Virus record (IMG/VR): IMGVR_UViG_3300042879_000865
Span: 1 to 31,637 of that record
From: a virus
DNA: 31,637 nt
Direction: 5' to 3' (one strand)
In this document: piece by piece, positions 22,876-29,722 of the stretch
Layout of the letters: each line of letters opens with the position of its first letter
Position numbering within the stretch: position 1 is the first letter of the stretch
Translations under genes and position numbers: made by a program
The notes under the pieces: model-generated
What the model saw: only the letters and a program-made list of their open reading frames with translations
The model's database searches: none
Told to the model about the DNA's origin: nothing

Positions 22876-23056
22876 TGATCTTCTCCATGATTTCCTTCCG
22901 TTCCCGCTGCGCCCGGAGCGTTGTATACCGCTGGTGGATACGGACGGCGTAGGTCGCGCGCTTGTGGACGTTCACCTCGTCGTCCAGCATCGCCTTCACC
23001 TGGTCCTCCGTCCGCATGGACAGCAGCACGTTCAGGTCGTGCCATGCACTTTTCAT
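22865..23056 (-). CDS. Small conserved phage protein, 63 residues
   Basis: The protein reads MKSAWHDLNVLLSMRTEDQV and continues with a charged helical segment including HKRATYAVRIHQRYTTLRAQ. I have seen the same pattern (WHDLNxxLSMRTExQVxxxLDxE) next to phage SNF2-type helicase genes. It starts inside the helicase stop (ATGA overlap) with AAAAGG just before. It could be a helicase partner, but no activity is known. Confidence 0.75.
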   Translation of the reverse strand: MKSAWHDLNVLLSMRTEDQVKAMLDDEVNVHKRATYAVRIHQRYTTLRAQRERKEIMEKISGK

Positions 23057-24384
23057 CCTTTTAGCTCCTCAAGGGCCACGTCAGAGATTGCCCGCTTGTC
23101 GGCAAGCGCGGCCCAAATGCGCTCGTCGATGGTCTTGTTGGTCAGCAGGACGTAGACCCACACGTCGCGCTCCTGCCCGCTGCGGTGCAGACGGCCGACG
23201 ACCTGCTCGTAGAGTTCCAGCGACCACGGCAGCGACAGGAACACCATGCGGCAGCCGCCGTGCTGGAGGTTGAGGCCGTGGCCTGCCGATTTGGGGTGGA
23301 CCGCCAACAGCGGTATCTTGCCCTTGTTCCAACGCTCAATCACGTCCGGGCCGTCGTCCAGCGTCCACAGCGTGCCGGGATAGCGGCGCTTCAGTTCCGC
23401 CAGTTCCTCGACGAAGTTGTAGACGATCAGGGTGTTGGCCCGCTGGTTGCCCTCCAGCACCTCGTCCAGCAGGTCGAAGCGGTGCGTCGAGAACCAATGC
23501 GGGGCCTTGACCGTCTTGAACTGGCCGGGGCTGTCGGACGCCTCCGTCACCGTGTCGTACACCCAGCCGCCCGCCATCTGCTGGAGCTTGGTCGTGACCG
23601 CGGCGGCGGACAGGGCAGTGATGTCCTGCCACATGAACTCGCGCTTCATCTTGTCGTATGGCTCGCGGTCGGGCATGTCACAACGCATCTCGACCACATG
23701 GCAAGGCGGCAGCTTGTCCTTGTAGACGCCAGGTTCAAGGACGAAGGTAGCCGGACGGATGCGGGTCATGACTTGCTCCAGCGCGCCCTTGCGTGGCATC
23801 CACTCGCCAAAGTCGCGGTTGATGCAGACGAAGTACTGCTGCATGAAGGCCCCCTTGGTGCGGCCCAGCAGCTTCTCATCCACCACCTTGCACTGGCCGA
23901 ACACGTCCTCAAGGCCGTTCGATGTGAACGAGCCGGTCAGGCCCCAGCGCACCGGGAAGCGGTCGAGCACCTTGAGGAGCGCCTTGAACCGCTTGCCGGA
24001 CGGGTTTTTGAGCCGCGTCAGTTCGTCGAATACGATCCCGTCGAACTGGCCATCCGGCAGCTTGTCGAGGTTGTCGTAGTTGAACACGACGATGTCCGTC
24101 TTGGCCTCGAAGGCCGCGCGGCGCTGGGCAGCGGTGCCGATAGCGACCGACATCGTCAGGCTTGGCGCCCACTTCTTGATCTCTACCGGCCAGACGTCCG
24201 TACAGACCCGCTTGGGAGCGACGACCAGCCAGCGCTTGGCGTGGCCGTCCCGCTTCATCTCGGCCATGGCCGACAGCGTAATGGCGGTCTTGCCAGCACC
24301 GACCGGCGCCAAGATCATGGCGCGGTCACGCTCGTACAGGAACGTCACCGCGTCGTTCTGGTATGGTCTGAGGGTCAGCCCCAT
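23053..24384 (-). CDS. SNF2-type superfamily 2 helicase/ATPase
   Basis: 443 residues, full length for the short phage SNF2-like group. Motif I APVGAGKT is at 26-33. Motif II is FDELTRLKN (119-127), with DELT in the place of DEAH/DECH. Motif III GLTGS is at 148-152. Motif V region SAGHGLNLQH (366-375) and motif VI QVVGRLHRSGQ (394-404) are intact. Such proteins use ATP to move along or remodel DNA-protein complexes. Phage versions usually lie in the replication-recombination block beside VRR-NUC and DUF2800 genes, as here. It overlaps the methyltransferase by 10 bases with no strong ribosome site of its own, so translation is probably coupled. Confidence 0.92.
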   Translation of the reverse strand: MGLTLRPYQNDAVTFLYERDRAMILAPVGAGKTAITLSAMAEMKRDGHAKRWLVVAPKRVCTDVWPVEIKKWAPSLTMSVAIGTAAQRRAAFEAKTDIVVFNYDNLDKLPDGQFDGIVFDELTRLKNPSGKRFKALLKVLDRFPVRWGLTGSFTSNGLEDVFGQCKVVDEKLLGRTKGAFMQQYFVCINRDFGEWMPRKGALEQVMTRIRPATFVLEPGVYKDKLPPCHVVEMRCDMPDREPYDKMKREFMWQDITALSAAAVTTKLQQMAGGWVYDTVTEASDSPGQFKTVKAPHWFSTHRFDLLDEVLEGNQRANTLIVYNFVEELAELKRRYPGTLWTLDDGPDVIERWNKGKIPLLAVHPKSAGHGLNLQHGGCRMVFLSLPWSLELYEQVVGRLHRSGQERDVWVYVLLTNKTIDERIWAALADKRAISDVALEELKG

Positions 24385-24923
24385 TGTGCTGCCATCGCCG
24401 CGGCGATGCCCTTGTAGGTGCGGCTGCGCTCCTTCCAGCGGTCAGGGCTGGGCGGCATCTTGTGGACGCGCGCCTCGCGGCCTTCAACGATGTTGGTCGG
24501 CGTCAGTTTCGGCAGGTTCTTGAGCCACAGGCAAGTTGCCTTTGTCTCACCGTGGCCATATTGCCACGGCTGGATGATCTGGTCCGGCTTGCGAATGCGG
24601 CTTGATACGATGCTGATCGGGTTTTCCAACGCGATGCGCGGGATCGGGGCATCAAGAAGCAGGCGCACGAAGTCGAGCGCTTCGGCCTGTTCGGCCAACT
24701 TGTCCTTGAACCAACGCGCGCCGCTGACAGCCAGATGCGTGCACGGCGGATGCGCAATCATCAAATCCCATCCGTCATGCAGAACGTCGCGCACGTCGCC
24801 TTGATGGTGCGCCCCCGGCGTTTCCGTTGGCAGCAGGTCACAGGACAAGGCGTCATGGCCTGAACGCAGGAACGCATCCCGCACTACTCCTGAGTATTCG
24901 CAAGCGACAAGGACGCGCGCCAT
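24375..24923 (-). CDS. Small DNA methyltransferase-like protein
   Basis: 182 residues. The start MARVLVACEYSGVVRDAFLR resembles the SAM-binding first strand of C5-cytosine methylases. A Pro-Pro-Cys motif follows in AHPPCTHLAVSGARWF (catalytic Cys at about 61), then an ENP motif (ALENPISIV). The remaining part has GHGETKATCLWLKNLPKL, a block I know from short phage proteins annotated as DNA cytosine methylase. It lacks a large target-recognition domain, so specificity and even activity are uncertain. No partner restriction enzyme gene is next to it; self-protection of phage DNA is the usual interpretation. GGAGA precedes the ATG. Confidence 0.75.
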   Translation of the reverse strand: MARVLVACEYSGVVRDAFLRSGHDALSCDLLPTETPGAHHQGDVRDVLHDGWDLMIAHPPCTHLAVSGARWFKDKLAEQAEALDFVRLLLDAPIPRIALENPISIVSSRIRKPDQIIQPWQYGHGETKATCLWLKNLPKLTPTNIVEGREARVHKMPPSPDRWKERSRTYKGIAAAMAAQWG

Positions 24924-25180
24924 TCATCTATCTCCGTTTTTGTCCATAGTGTCGTGTAGTTTTGCTTCAGTTCCTTCATGCGGGCCGCGAACAGTTTCTG
25001 CAACGGCGACAACCGTCCGGTCGGGGCTTTCAACTCCACGAACCAGACCGATCCGTCAGGCAGACACGCGATGCGGTCGCTGACGCCCCGGTGGTTGCGC
25101 GAGTTGAACTTGTAGGCCGTCCCGCCCATGCGTTCGACCGTCCAAACGAAATACTTCTCGATGTGACTTTCACCGCCCAT
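24884..25180 (-). CDS. VRR-NUC domain nuclease
   Basis: 98 residues from ATG 25180; an in-frame TTG at 25195 is possible but less likely. It shows the VRR-NUC fold in minimal form: ESHIEKY at the start (Glu4), GVSDRIAC (Asp35), the VELK core (Glu49, Lys51) and SPLQ (Gln61). Stand-alone phage VRR-NUC proteins are Holliday-junction or branched-DNA nucleases, and usually accompany SNF2 helicase and DUF2800 genes. It is the first gene of the minus operon and overlaps the methyltransferase start by 40 bases. Confidence 0.9.
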   Translation of the reverse strand: MGGESHIEKYFVWTVERMGGTAYKFNSRNHRGVSDRIACLPDGSVWFVELKAPTGRLSPLQKLFAARMKELKQNYTTLWTKTEIDEWRASLSLANTQE

Positions 25181-25185
25181 GCCCC

Positions 25186-25231
25186 TGTCTACCAAACAAT
25201 CATTGACAGGTCAACAAACATTCTGTAGTGC
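25186..25231. promoter_or_regulatory. Divergent promoter region with TTGAC/GTCAA inverted repeat
   Basis: TTGAC (25203-25207), AG, then GTCAA (25210-25214) is a small dyad between the two divergent operons. It provides TTGACA on the plus strand and TTGACC on the minus strand. At exactly 17 bases each has a poor -10-like hexamer: TAGTGC (25226-25231, plus) and TAGACA (25191-25186, minus). This is the only space where the two replication operons can start. The exact promoters are uncertain. Confidence 0.4.
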
Positions 25232-25254
25232 CCGGGCAAATCACAGGAGACGAC

Positions 25255-26379
25255 ATGGCAGCACACTCAAATATCGTCGGCGGATCGACCGCCAAGCGCG
25301 TCATCGCTTGCCCCGGCAGCGTGGCGTTGGTCCAGAAGATGCCGCCTAAGCCGTCCAGCAAGTACGCCGACGAGGGCACGCTGCTGCACCACGTCATCGC
25401 GGCGGTGCTGGAGACAGGCAAGCCGCCGGAGGATTTTCTCGGTACAGTCTATAACGGCGTTGAACTGACCGAAGACCGGCTGGAGCGCAAGCTGCTGCCC
25501 GCGCTGGCGGCGCTCGATGAGATCGATCCCGACAAGATGATGGAATACGATGTCGAAAAAGTTGTTGGGTTTGGTCACGTTCTTCCTGGCGTTTTCGGGT
25601 CCGCTGATCTTGTTGGTCGTATTGGCGACCGTGGCATACTGGTGGACTGGAAGTTCGGAGACGGCGTCGCCGTCGAGGCGGAGGAGAACCCGCAGGCGCT
25701 CTTTTACATCGCAGCCGCCATGCACACGACGACAACGGCTTGGGCGTTCAGGGACGCTGCGGCGATTGACGTCTACATTGTTCAGCCGCCGTATGTGAAG
25801 AAGTGGACTACCGACATCGCGCGCGTCAGGCGCTTCGAGGCCGAGCTTGTTCTCGCCGTGCGGGCTGCCGAGCAGCCGGACGCGCCCTTGAAGACGGGCG
25901 ATCACTGCCGCTGGTGCGCCGCCAAGTCGGTCTGTCCGCTGGTGACGGGTGCCGTCGAGCGCGCCGACCGCGCTGCGCTCAAGACGGTGAACGTCGATGA
26001 TCTGGCAGCCGCGCTCGACAAGATCGAGGTGCTGGAGGGCTGGATCAAGGACGCCCGCGAGATGGCGCAGACGCTGCTGGAGAACGGCGTGGACGTGCCG
26101 GGCTACAAGCTGGTCGCCAAGCGGGCAACGCGGCAGTGGGTTGACGAGGCAGCGGCCTTGACAGCGCTCAGCGAAGCAGGGCTAAATGCGACAGAATTGA
26201 CGGAACTGAAATCTCCGGCGCAAGTTGAGAAGGTGCTGAAGAAGCACAAGATCGACATGCCAGAAGGTCTGATCAGTTCCGTCTCAACGGGTAACACTCT
26301 GGCAAACGCGGACGACCCGCGCCCAGCAGCGTTACAGATCGGCGCACGTCTTGTGGCCGCTCTTGGTAAACTAGTCTAA
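25255..26379 (+). CDS. DUF2800 RecB-like nuclease with probable Fe-S cluster
   Basis: 374 residues from ATG 25255, chosen for the CAGGAGA site just upstream rather than an upstream ATG at 25228. It follows the DUF2800/PD-(D/E)XK plan: IACPGSV (Cys19), DEGTLLHH (about 39-46), GSADLV (Asp118), VDWKFG (Asp131, Lys133) and a Gln at about 147. Cys218, Cys221 and Cys227 (CRWCAAKSVCP) with Cys19 give the one-plus-three pattern of Cas4/AddB Fe-S nucleases. A helical C-terminal domain follows. Probably an exonuclease for phage recombination or replication, next to the SSB-type and polymerase genes. Confidence 0.88.
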   Translation: MAAHSNIVGGSTAKRVIACPGSVALVQKMPPKPSSKYADEGTLLHHVIAAVLETGKPPEDFLGTVYNGVELTEDRLERKLLPALAALDEIDPDKMMEYDVEKVVGFGHVLPGVFGSADLVGRIGDRGILVDWKFGDGVAVEAEENPQALFYIAAAMHTTTTAWAFRDAAAIDVYIVQPPYVKKWTTDIARVRRFEAELVLAVRAAEQPDAPLKTGDHCRWCAAKSVCPLVTGAVERADRAALKTVNVDDLAAALDKIEVLEGWIKDAREMAQTLLENGVDVPGYKLVAKRATRQWVDEAAALTALSEAGLNATELTELKSPAQVEKVLKKHKIDMPEGLISSVSTGNTLANADDPRPAALQIGARLVAALGKLV

Positions 26380-26392
26380 ACAGGAGAAGACA

Positions 26393-27034
26393 ATGAACGA
26401 CATCGTAAACTTTGTTAACGCCAAACTCCCCTCCGTCCAGAACCTGTCCTCCGCGCTGCGCTCTCTTGAGAGCGAGGTCGGCGGCACTGGCATGGCGATC
26501 CTCAAGATGGACAAGACCGGGCATTGGGTGTTCGGCGCTGACCAGACTGAGGTCGAGGACGACAGCACTTGGGCAGTCAATCCGTTCTCGTTCGTCCACG
26601 GCTATATCGCCTGGGGCGAGGGTGACGTGCTTGGTGAGAAGATGGTGCCGGTGGCTGAGCCGCTGCCGGAGATGGACGTGCCGCCACCCGGTGCCAAGCG
26701 TGGCTGGGAGTTGCAGGTGGGCATGAGCCTGAAGTGCATGGGTGGCGACGACAAGGGGCTGGAGGTGACGTACAACGTGACCTCCGTGGGCGGCAAACGC
26801 GCCGTCCAGAAGCTGGCCCTTGACATCGCCGCGCAGGTCGAGAAGGACCAGACGAAGCCTGTGGCTGTGGTGCGCCTCAAGAAGGAGCACTATACCCACA
26901 AGTCCTACGGCCGCATCTACACGCCGATCTTCGAGATCGTGTCGTGGATCGGTCTGGACGGTCAGGCTGACGAGACGCCCGCGAGTGATCCGGCAGCGGA
27001 CGCTGCCCCTGTTCGCCGCCGTCGTAGCGCGTAA
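26393..27034 (+). CDS. Probable single-stranded DNA-binding protein
   Basis: 213 residues. The centre is beta-rich (MAILKMDKTGHWVFGADQTE; FSFVHGYIAWGEGDVL; VVRLKKEHYTHKSYGRIYTP). The C-terminus is Asp/Ala-rich before a short basic end (DPAADAAPVRRRRSA). I recognise the FVHGYIAWGxGxxLGE pattern from podovirus proteins of unknown function. Its place between DUF2800 and PolA is where DUF2815-type SSB proteins sit in many phages, so an SSB role is inferred from synteny and fold. Ribosome site CAGGAGAAG is good. A strong hairpin follows before the polymerase. Confidence 0.6.
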   Translation: MNDIVNFVNAKLPSVQNLSSALRSLESEVGGTGMAILKMDKTGHWVFGADQTEVEDDSTWAVNPFSFVHGYIAWGEGDVLGEKMVPVAEPLPEMDVPPPGAKRGWELQVGMSLKCMGGDDKGLEVTYNVTSVGGKRAVQKLALDIAAQVEKDQTKPVAVVRLKKEHYTHKSYGRIYTPIFEIVSWIGLDGQADETPASDPAADAAPVRRRRSA

Positions 27035-27042
27035 GCGGGCCA

Positions 27043-27068
27043 GGGGGGTGGGCGTCAGCCTGCCCCCC
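27043..27068 (+). terminator. 11-bp GC hairpin in front of the polymerase gene
   Basis: GGGGGGTGGGC (27043-27053) pairs with 27058-27068 (two G-T wobbles) around GTCA. It ends eight bases before the polymerase ATG. No T-tract follows and no clear ribosome site is left, so it could limit transcription or translation of the polymerase. Confidence 0.55.
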
Positions 27069-27075
27069 GACCACC

Positions 27076-29043
27076 ATGAGCATCCTTTGGGTTGACCTAG
27101 AAAGCCGCAGCCGCTGCGATTTGCCGAGCCGCGGTGTGTATAATTATGCGCAAGACCCCAGCACCGAACTGCTGTGCATGTCCTACGCCTTCGACGATGA
27201 GGACGTCACCACATGGACGCCAAACCAGCCGTTCCCGACGCGGGTGGCACTGCATCGCGGGCAAATACGCAGTCATAATGCTGCCTTTGAGAGATTATTT
27301 TTCTGGTATGTTATCTGTCCCGACTTCGGTGTGCCGGAGCCCGCGCTGGAGCAGTTCTATTGCACTGCAACACAAGCCCGCGCCAACTGCGCGCCGGGCA
27401 GCCTTGAAGACGTCGGCCGTTTCGCTGGCGCCAGCATGAAGAAGGACCATCGCGGCGCGGCGCTGATCCGTGCGCTGTCGATCCCGCAGGCCAACGGGCA
27501 GTTCCGTGAGGACGCCGACCTGATGGCCGAGATGATCCGGTACTGCGAGACGGACGTCAAGGCCATGCGGGCTATCTCTCAGTCCATGCGCGACCTGACG
27601 GACGAGGAACTGGCCGACTATCACGTCAACGAGCGCATCAACGACCGCGGCGTCAAGCTGGACGTGCCGCTAGCACAATCTGCTATCACCTACGCGGCGG
27701 CCGAGTTGGAAGATATCGAGGCCACGTTTCAGGAGATCACTGGCCTCAGCAGCATCCGCAGCCCCCGCATGAGGGAGTGGGTCTGGGAGCGTGTCGGGCC
27801 GGAGGCCCGCAAGATCATGACAATCCACAAGGACGGCGAGGCGAAGGTCAGCATCGACAAGGCCGTGCGTGCAAACCTGCTGGCAATGGAAAACCCTGAT
27901 GAAGTACCCCCGGAAGTCCGTGAGGTGGTGCAGTGCGCGGACGATGTCTGGGCATCGTCCGTGGCGAAGTTTAGCCGAGCCGAGGCGCTTAGCGATGATC
28001 AAGACTGTCGCGTCCGGGGTGCGTTTGTATTCGCTGGGGGTTCTGCTACAGGACGAGCTTCGAGCTATGGCCTCCAGGTCCACAACTTTCCCCGACGATG
28101 CGCCGACGAGCCTGAATTAGTCCGGCAGGCCATGGTGCGCCGGCACTCCATTGTGCCGCAGTTCGGCAAGCGGGTGACGGACGTGCTAAAGTCCATGCTG
28201 CGGCCGTCGCTGATCCCCGACAAGGGCAAGTCCTTCGTCGTGGCCGACTGGTCATCCATAGAGGCTCGCGTCACGCCGTGGTGCTCAGGCCCTGACGGCG
28301 ATGAGAAGCTCGACCTGTTCCGCAATGGCGCTGACGTCTACAAGGTCAACGCAGCCGCAACGTTCCGGTGCAGCGTGGACGAGGTGACGAAGGACCAACG
28401 CCAGGTCGGCAAGGTGCAGGAACTTGCCTGCGGGTTCGCCGGCGGCGTCGGCGCGTTCAGCGCGATGGGTCGCGTCTATGGCATCATCATGCCCGAGAGC
28501 GAAAGCCGCAAGATGGTGGACGCATGGCGTCGTGCCAACCCGTGGTCAGTGCCTTATTGGTCTGAATTAGAGGTTGCTTATACACGCGCCATCCGCAATC
28601 CGAAGACGATCATGCCCGCTGGACGTGTCAAGTATTATTTCGACGGTGTTCATCTTTGGTACTCGTTGCCGAGTGGCCGCGTTCTCTGTTACCCTTACGC
28701 TCTTATCGAAGAGGATGGCGTGACCTACGCGAAAGCATCGTGGAAGCCGGCAGCGGACGCCAAGCAGTGGCCGCGCGCGCGTCTTTGGAAGGGCCTTGCG
28801 TGCGAGAACATCACGCAGGCCGTGGCGGCCGACATCCTCCGCCATGCGCTGCGGCGCTTGGATGCGGAAGGCTTTGCAGTCGTATTGCATTGCCATGATG
28901 AGGTCTTGCTGGAGTGCGACAAAGCAGACGCCGAACGTTCTAAAGACATATTAGTCGATATTATGTGTACGCCGCCTGATTGGTGTGCTACGTTACCCTT
29001 GGGCGCTGAAGCGTCCGTTATGGCTCGTTACGGGAAAGGGTGA
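27076..29043 (+). CDS. Family-A DNA polymerase with 3'-5' exonuclease
   Basis: 655 residues. Exonuclease domain: WVDLESRS (Asp7, Glu9), HNAAFE (67-72) and YCETD (Tyr156, Asp160) are all present. Polymerase domain: motif A VVADWSSIEAR (Asp391), motif B RQVGKVQELACGFAGG (Arg442, Lys446), motif C VLHCHDEV (His607, Asp608, Glu609). Aligning motif B with E. coli Pol I puts Leu450 at Phe762 and Phe454 at Tyr766. No 5'-3' nuclease domain is present. It copies the phage genome with the primase-helicase encoded downstream. The start is MSILWVDLES, with no good ribosome site and a hairpin directly upstream. A HNH gene begins three bases after the stop. Confidence 0.95.
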   Translation: MSILWVDLESRSRCDLPSRGVYNYAQDPSTELLCMSYAFDDEDVTTWTPNQPFPTRVALHRGQIRSHNAAFERLFFWYVICPDFGVPEPALEQFYCTATQARANCAPGSLEDVGRFAGASMKKDHRGAALIRALSIPQANGQFREDADLMAEMIRYCETDVKAMRAISQSMRDLTDEELADYHVNERINDRGVKLDVPLAQSAITYAAAELEDIEATFQEITGLSSIRSPRMREWVWERVGPEARKIMTIHKDGEAKVSIDKAVRANLLAMENPDEVPPEVREVVQCADDVWASSVAKFSRAEALSDDQDCRVRGAFVFAGGSATGRASSYGLQVHNFPRRCADEPELVRQAMVRRHSIVPQFGKRVTDVLKSMLRPSLIPDKGKSFVVADWSSIEARVTPWCSGPDGDEKLDLFRNGADVYKVNAAATFRCSVDEVTKDQRQVGKVQELACGFAGGVGAFSAMGRVYGIIMPESESRKMVDAWRRANPWSVPYWSELEVAYTRAIRNPKTIMPAGRVKYYFDGVHLWYSLPSGRVLCYPYALIEEDGVTYAKASWKPAADAKQWPRARLWKGLACENITQAVAADILRHALRRLDAEGFAVVLHCHDEVLLECDKADAERSKDILVDIMCTPPDWCATLPLGAEASVMARYGKG

Positions 29044-29046
29044 CTT

Positions 29047-29544
29047 GTGGTTACGCAAGAGAAGCTTAAAGAGTTATTTGTCTATGAAGCGGATACAGGC
29101 TTGTTTATCCGCCGCAAAGCGGTAGGGCGCCACGGTCGTCATAAAGCGCTGACCGTTGCCGGTACGCGGCAAAATCACGGCTACATCGTTTTGAATATAG
29201 ACGGCCGCCGGTACATGGCGCATCGTTTAGCGTGGCTGTACCACTACGGTCAGTGGCCAAATAACGACATAGACCACATCAACGAAGTGAAAAATGACAA
29301 CCGCATATCAAACCTGCGCGAAGCGACGCGGGCGCAGAACATGCAGAATGTGCGAAGGCATAAGCATAACACAAGTGGATACAAGGGCGTATCTTGGATG
29401 CCCGCCCGGCGCAAATGGCGAGCATACATTTTCGTAAACTACAAACAGCAGCATATAGGTCTGTATAATTCGCCTGAAGAAGCGCGCGACGCGCGCGCAA
29501 ACGCAGAAGAGCGACTTCATTCGCATCGTAGCGGAAAGGGCTGA
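29047..29544 (+). CDS. HNH endonuclease with AP2 domain, after DNA polymerase
   Basis: 165 residues from GTG 29047; the polymerase end GGGAAAGGGTGA supplies the ribosome site. An N-terminal helix (QEKLKELFVYEADTGLFIRR) is followed by an HNH_3-type nuclease (MAHRLAWLYHYGQWPNNDID, then HINEVKNDNRISNLRE) and an AP2-type domain (TSGYKGVSWMPARRKWRAYI, then IGLYNSPEEARDA). The architecture matches the endonuclease at 13020-13511, though the sequences differ clearly, so they are related but not a recent duplication. Unlike the other two it is co-directional with its neighbours, so it is probably transcribed from the polymerase operon. Homing endonucleases next to polymerase genes are common in phages. 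Confidence 0.9.
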   Translation: MVTQEKLKELFVYEADTGLFIRRKAVGRHGRHKALTVAGTRQNHGYIVLNIDGRRYMAHRLAWLYHYGQWPNNDIDHINEVKNDNRISNLREATRAQNMQNVRRHKHNTSGYKGVSWMPARRKWRAYIFVNYKQQHIGLYNSPEEARDARANAEERLHSHRSGKG

Positions 29545-29546
29545 GC

Positions 29547-29705
29547 ATGAATAACAGCGTTGTGCTGGTATCCGGCGCCGCAGCGGTACTGCGGTTTTTC
29601 TGTCTGCGAGGTTGTCAGCACCAACTCAGAGTTATCCGCAAGGCCTCAAGTATAGGCGCACTGGTGGCCCTCAGTCTAACCACCAGTGCGCAACTTGCCC
29701 AATAA
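29547..29705 (+). CDS. Possible 52-residue small protein
   Basis: A short reading frame starts two bases after the HNH stop, with GGAAAGGG upstream. It reads MNNSVVLVSGAAAVLRFFCL and ends SIGALVALSLTTSAQLAQ. Two hydrophobic stretches might insert into a membrane. The last part covers a strong 12-bp hairpin, so the codons there may only reflect the RNA structure. I recognise no family. If it is not a gene, 29545-29722 is a leader/spacer carrying only the hairpin. Confidence 0.35.
   Translation: MNNSVVLVSGAAAVLRFFCLRGCQHQLRVIRKASSIGALVALSLTTSAQLAQ
29656..29691 (+). terminator. Perfect 12-bp hairpin upstream of the primase gene
   Basis: GCGCACTGGTGG (29656-29667) pairs perfectly with 29680-29691 around a 12-base loop. 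The bases after it (AACTTGCCCAATAAG) contain no T-tract. It may be a partial terminator, an RNA-processing site or a protein-binding site between the HNH and primase genes. Confidence 0.55.
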
Positions 29706-29722
29706 GAACACGAGGAAACAAC

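Noticed and set aside
23185-24417. A 410-residue plus-strand frame opposite the helicase
   Set aside because: The minus-strand product has all SNF2 helicase motifs; the plus frame has none and is His/Arg/Leu-rich in the manner of a shadow.
25228-25254. Upstream start for the DUF2800 gene
   Set aside because: The nine extra codons cover the CAGGAGA ribosome site of ATG 25255, and conserved sequence begins after that ATG.
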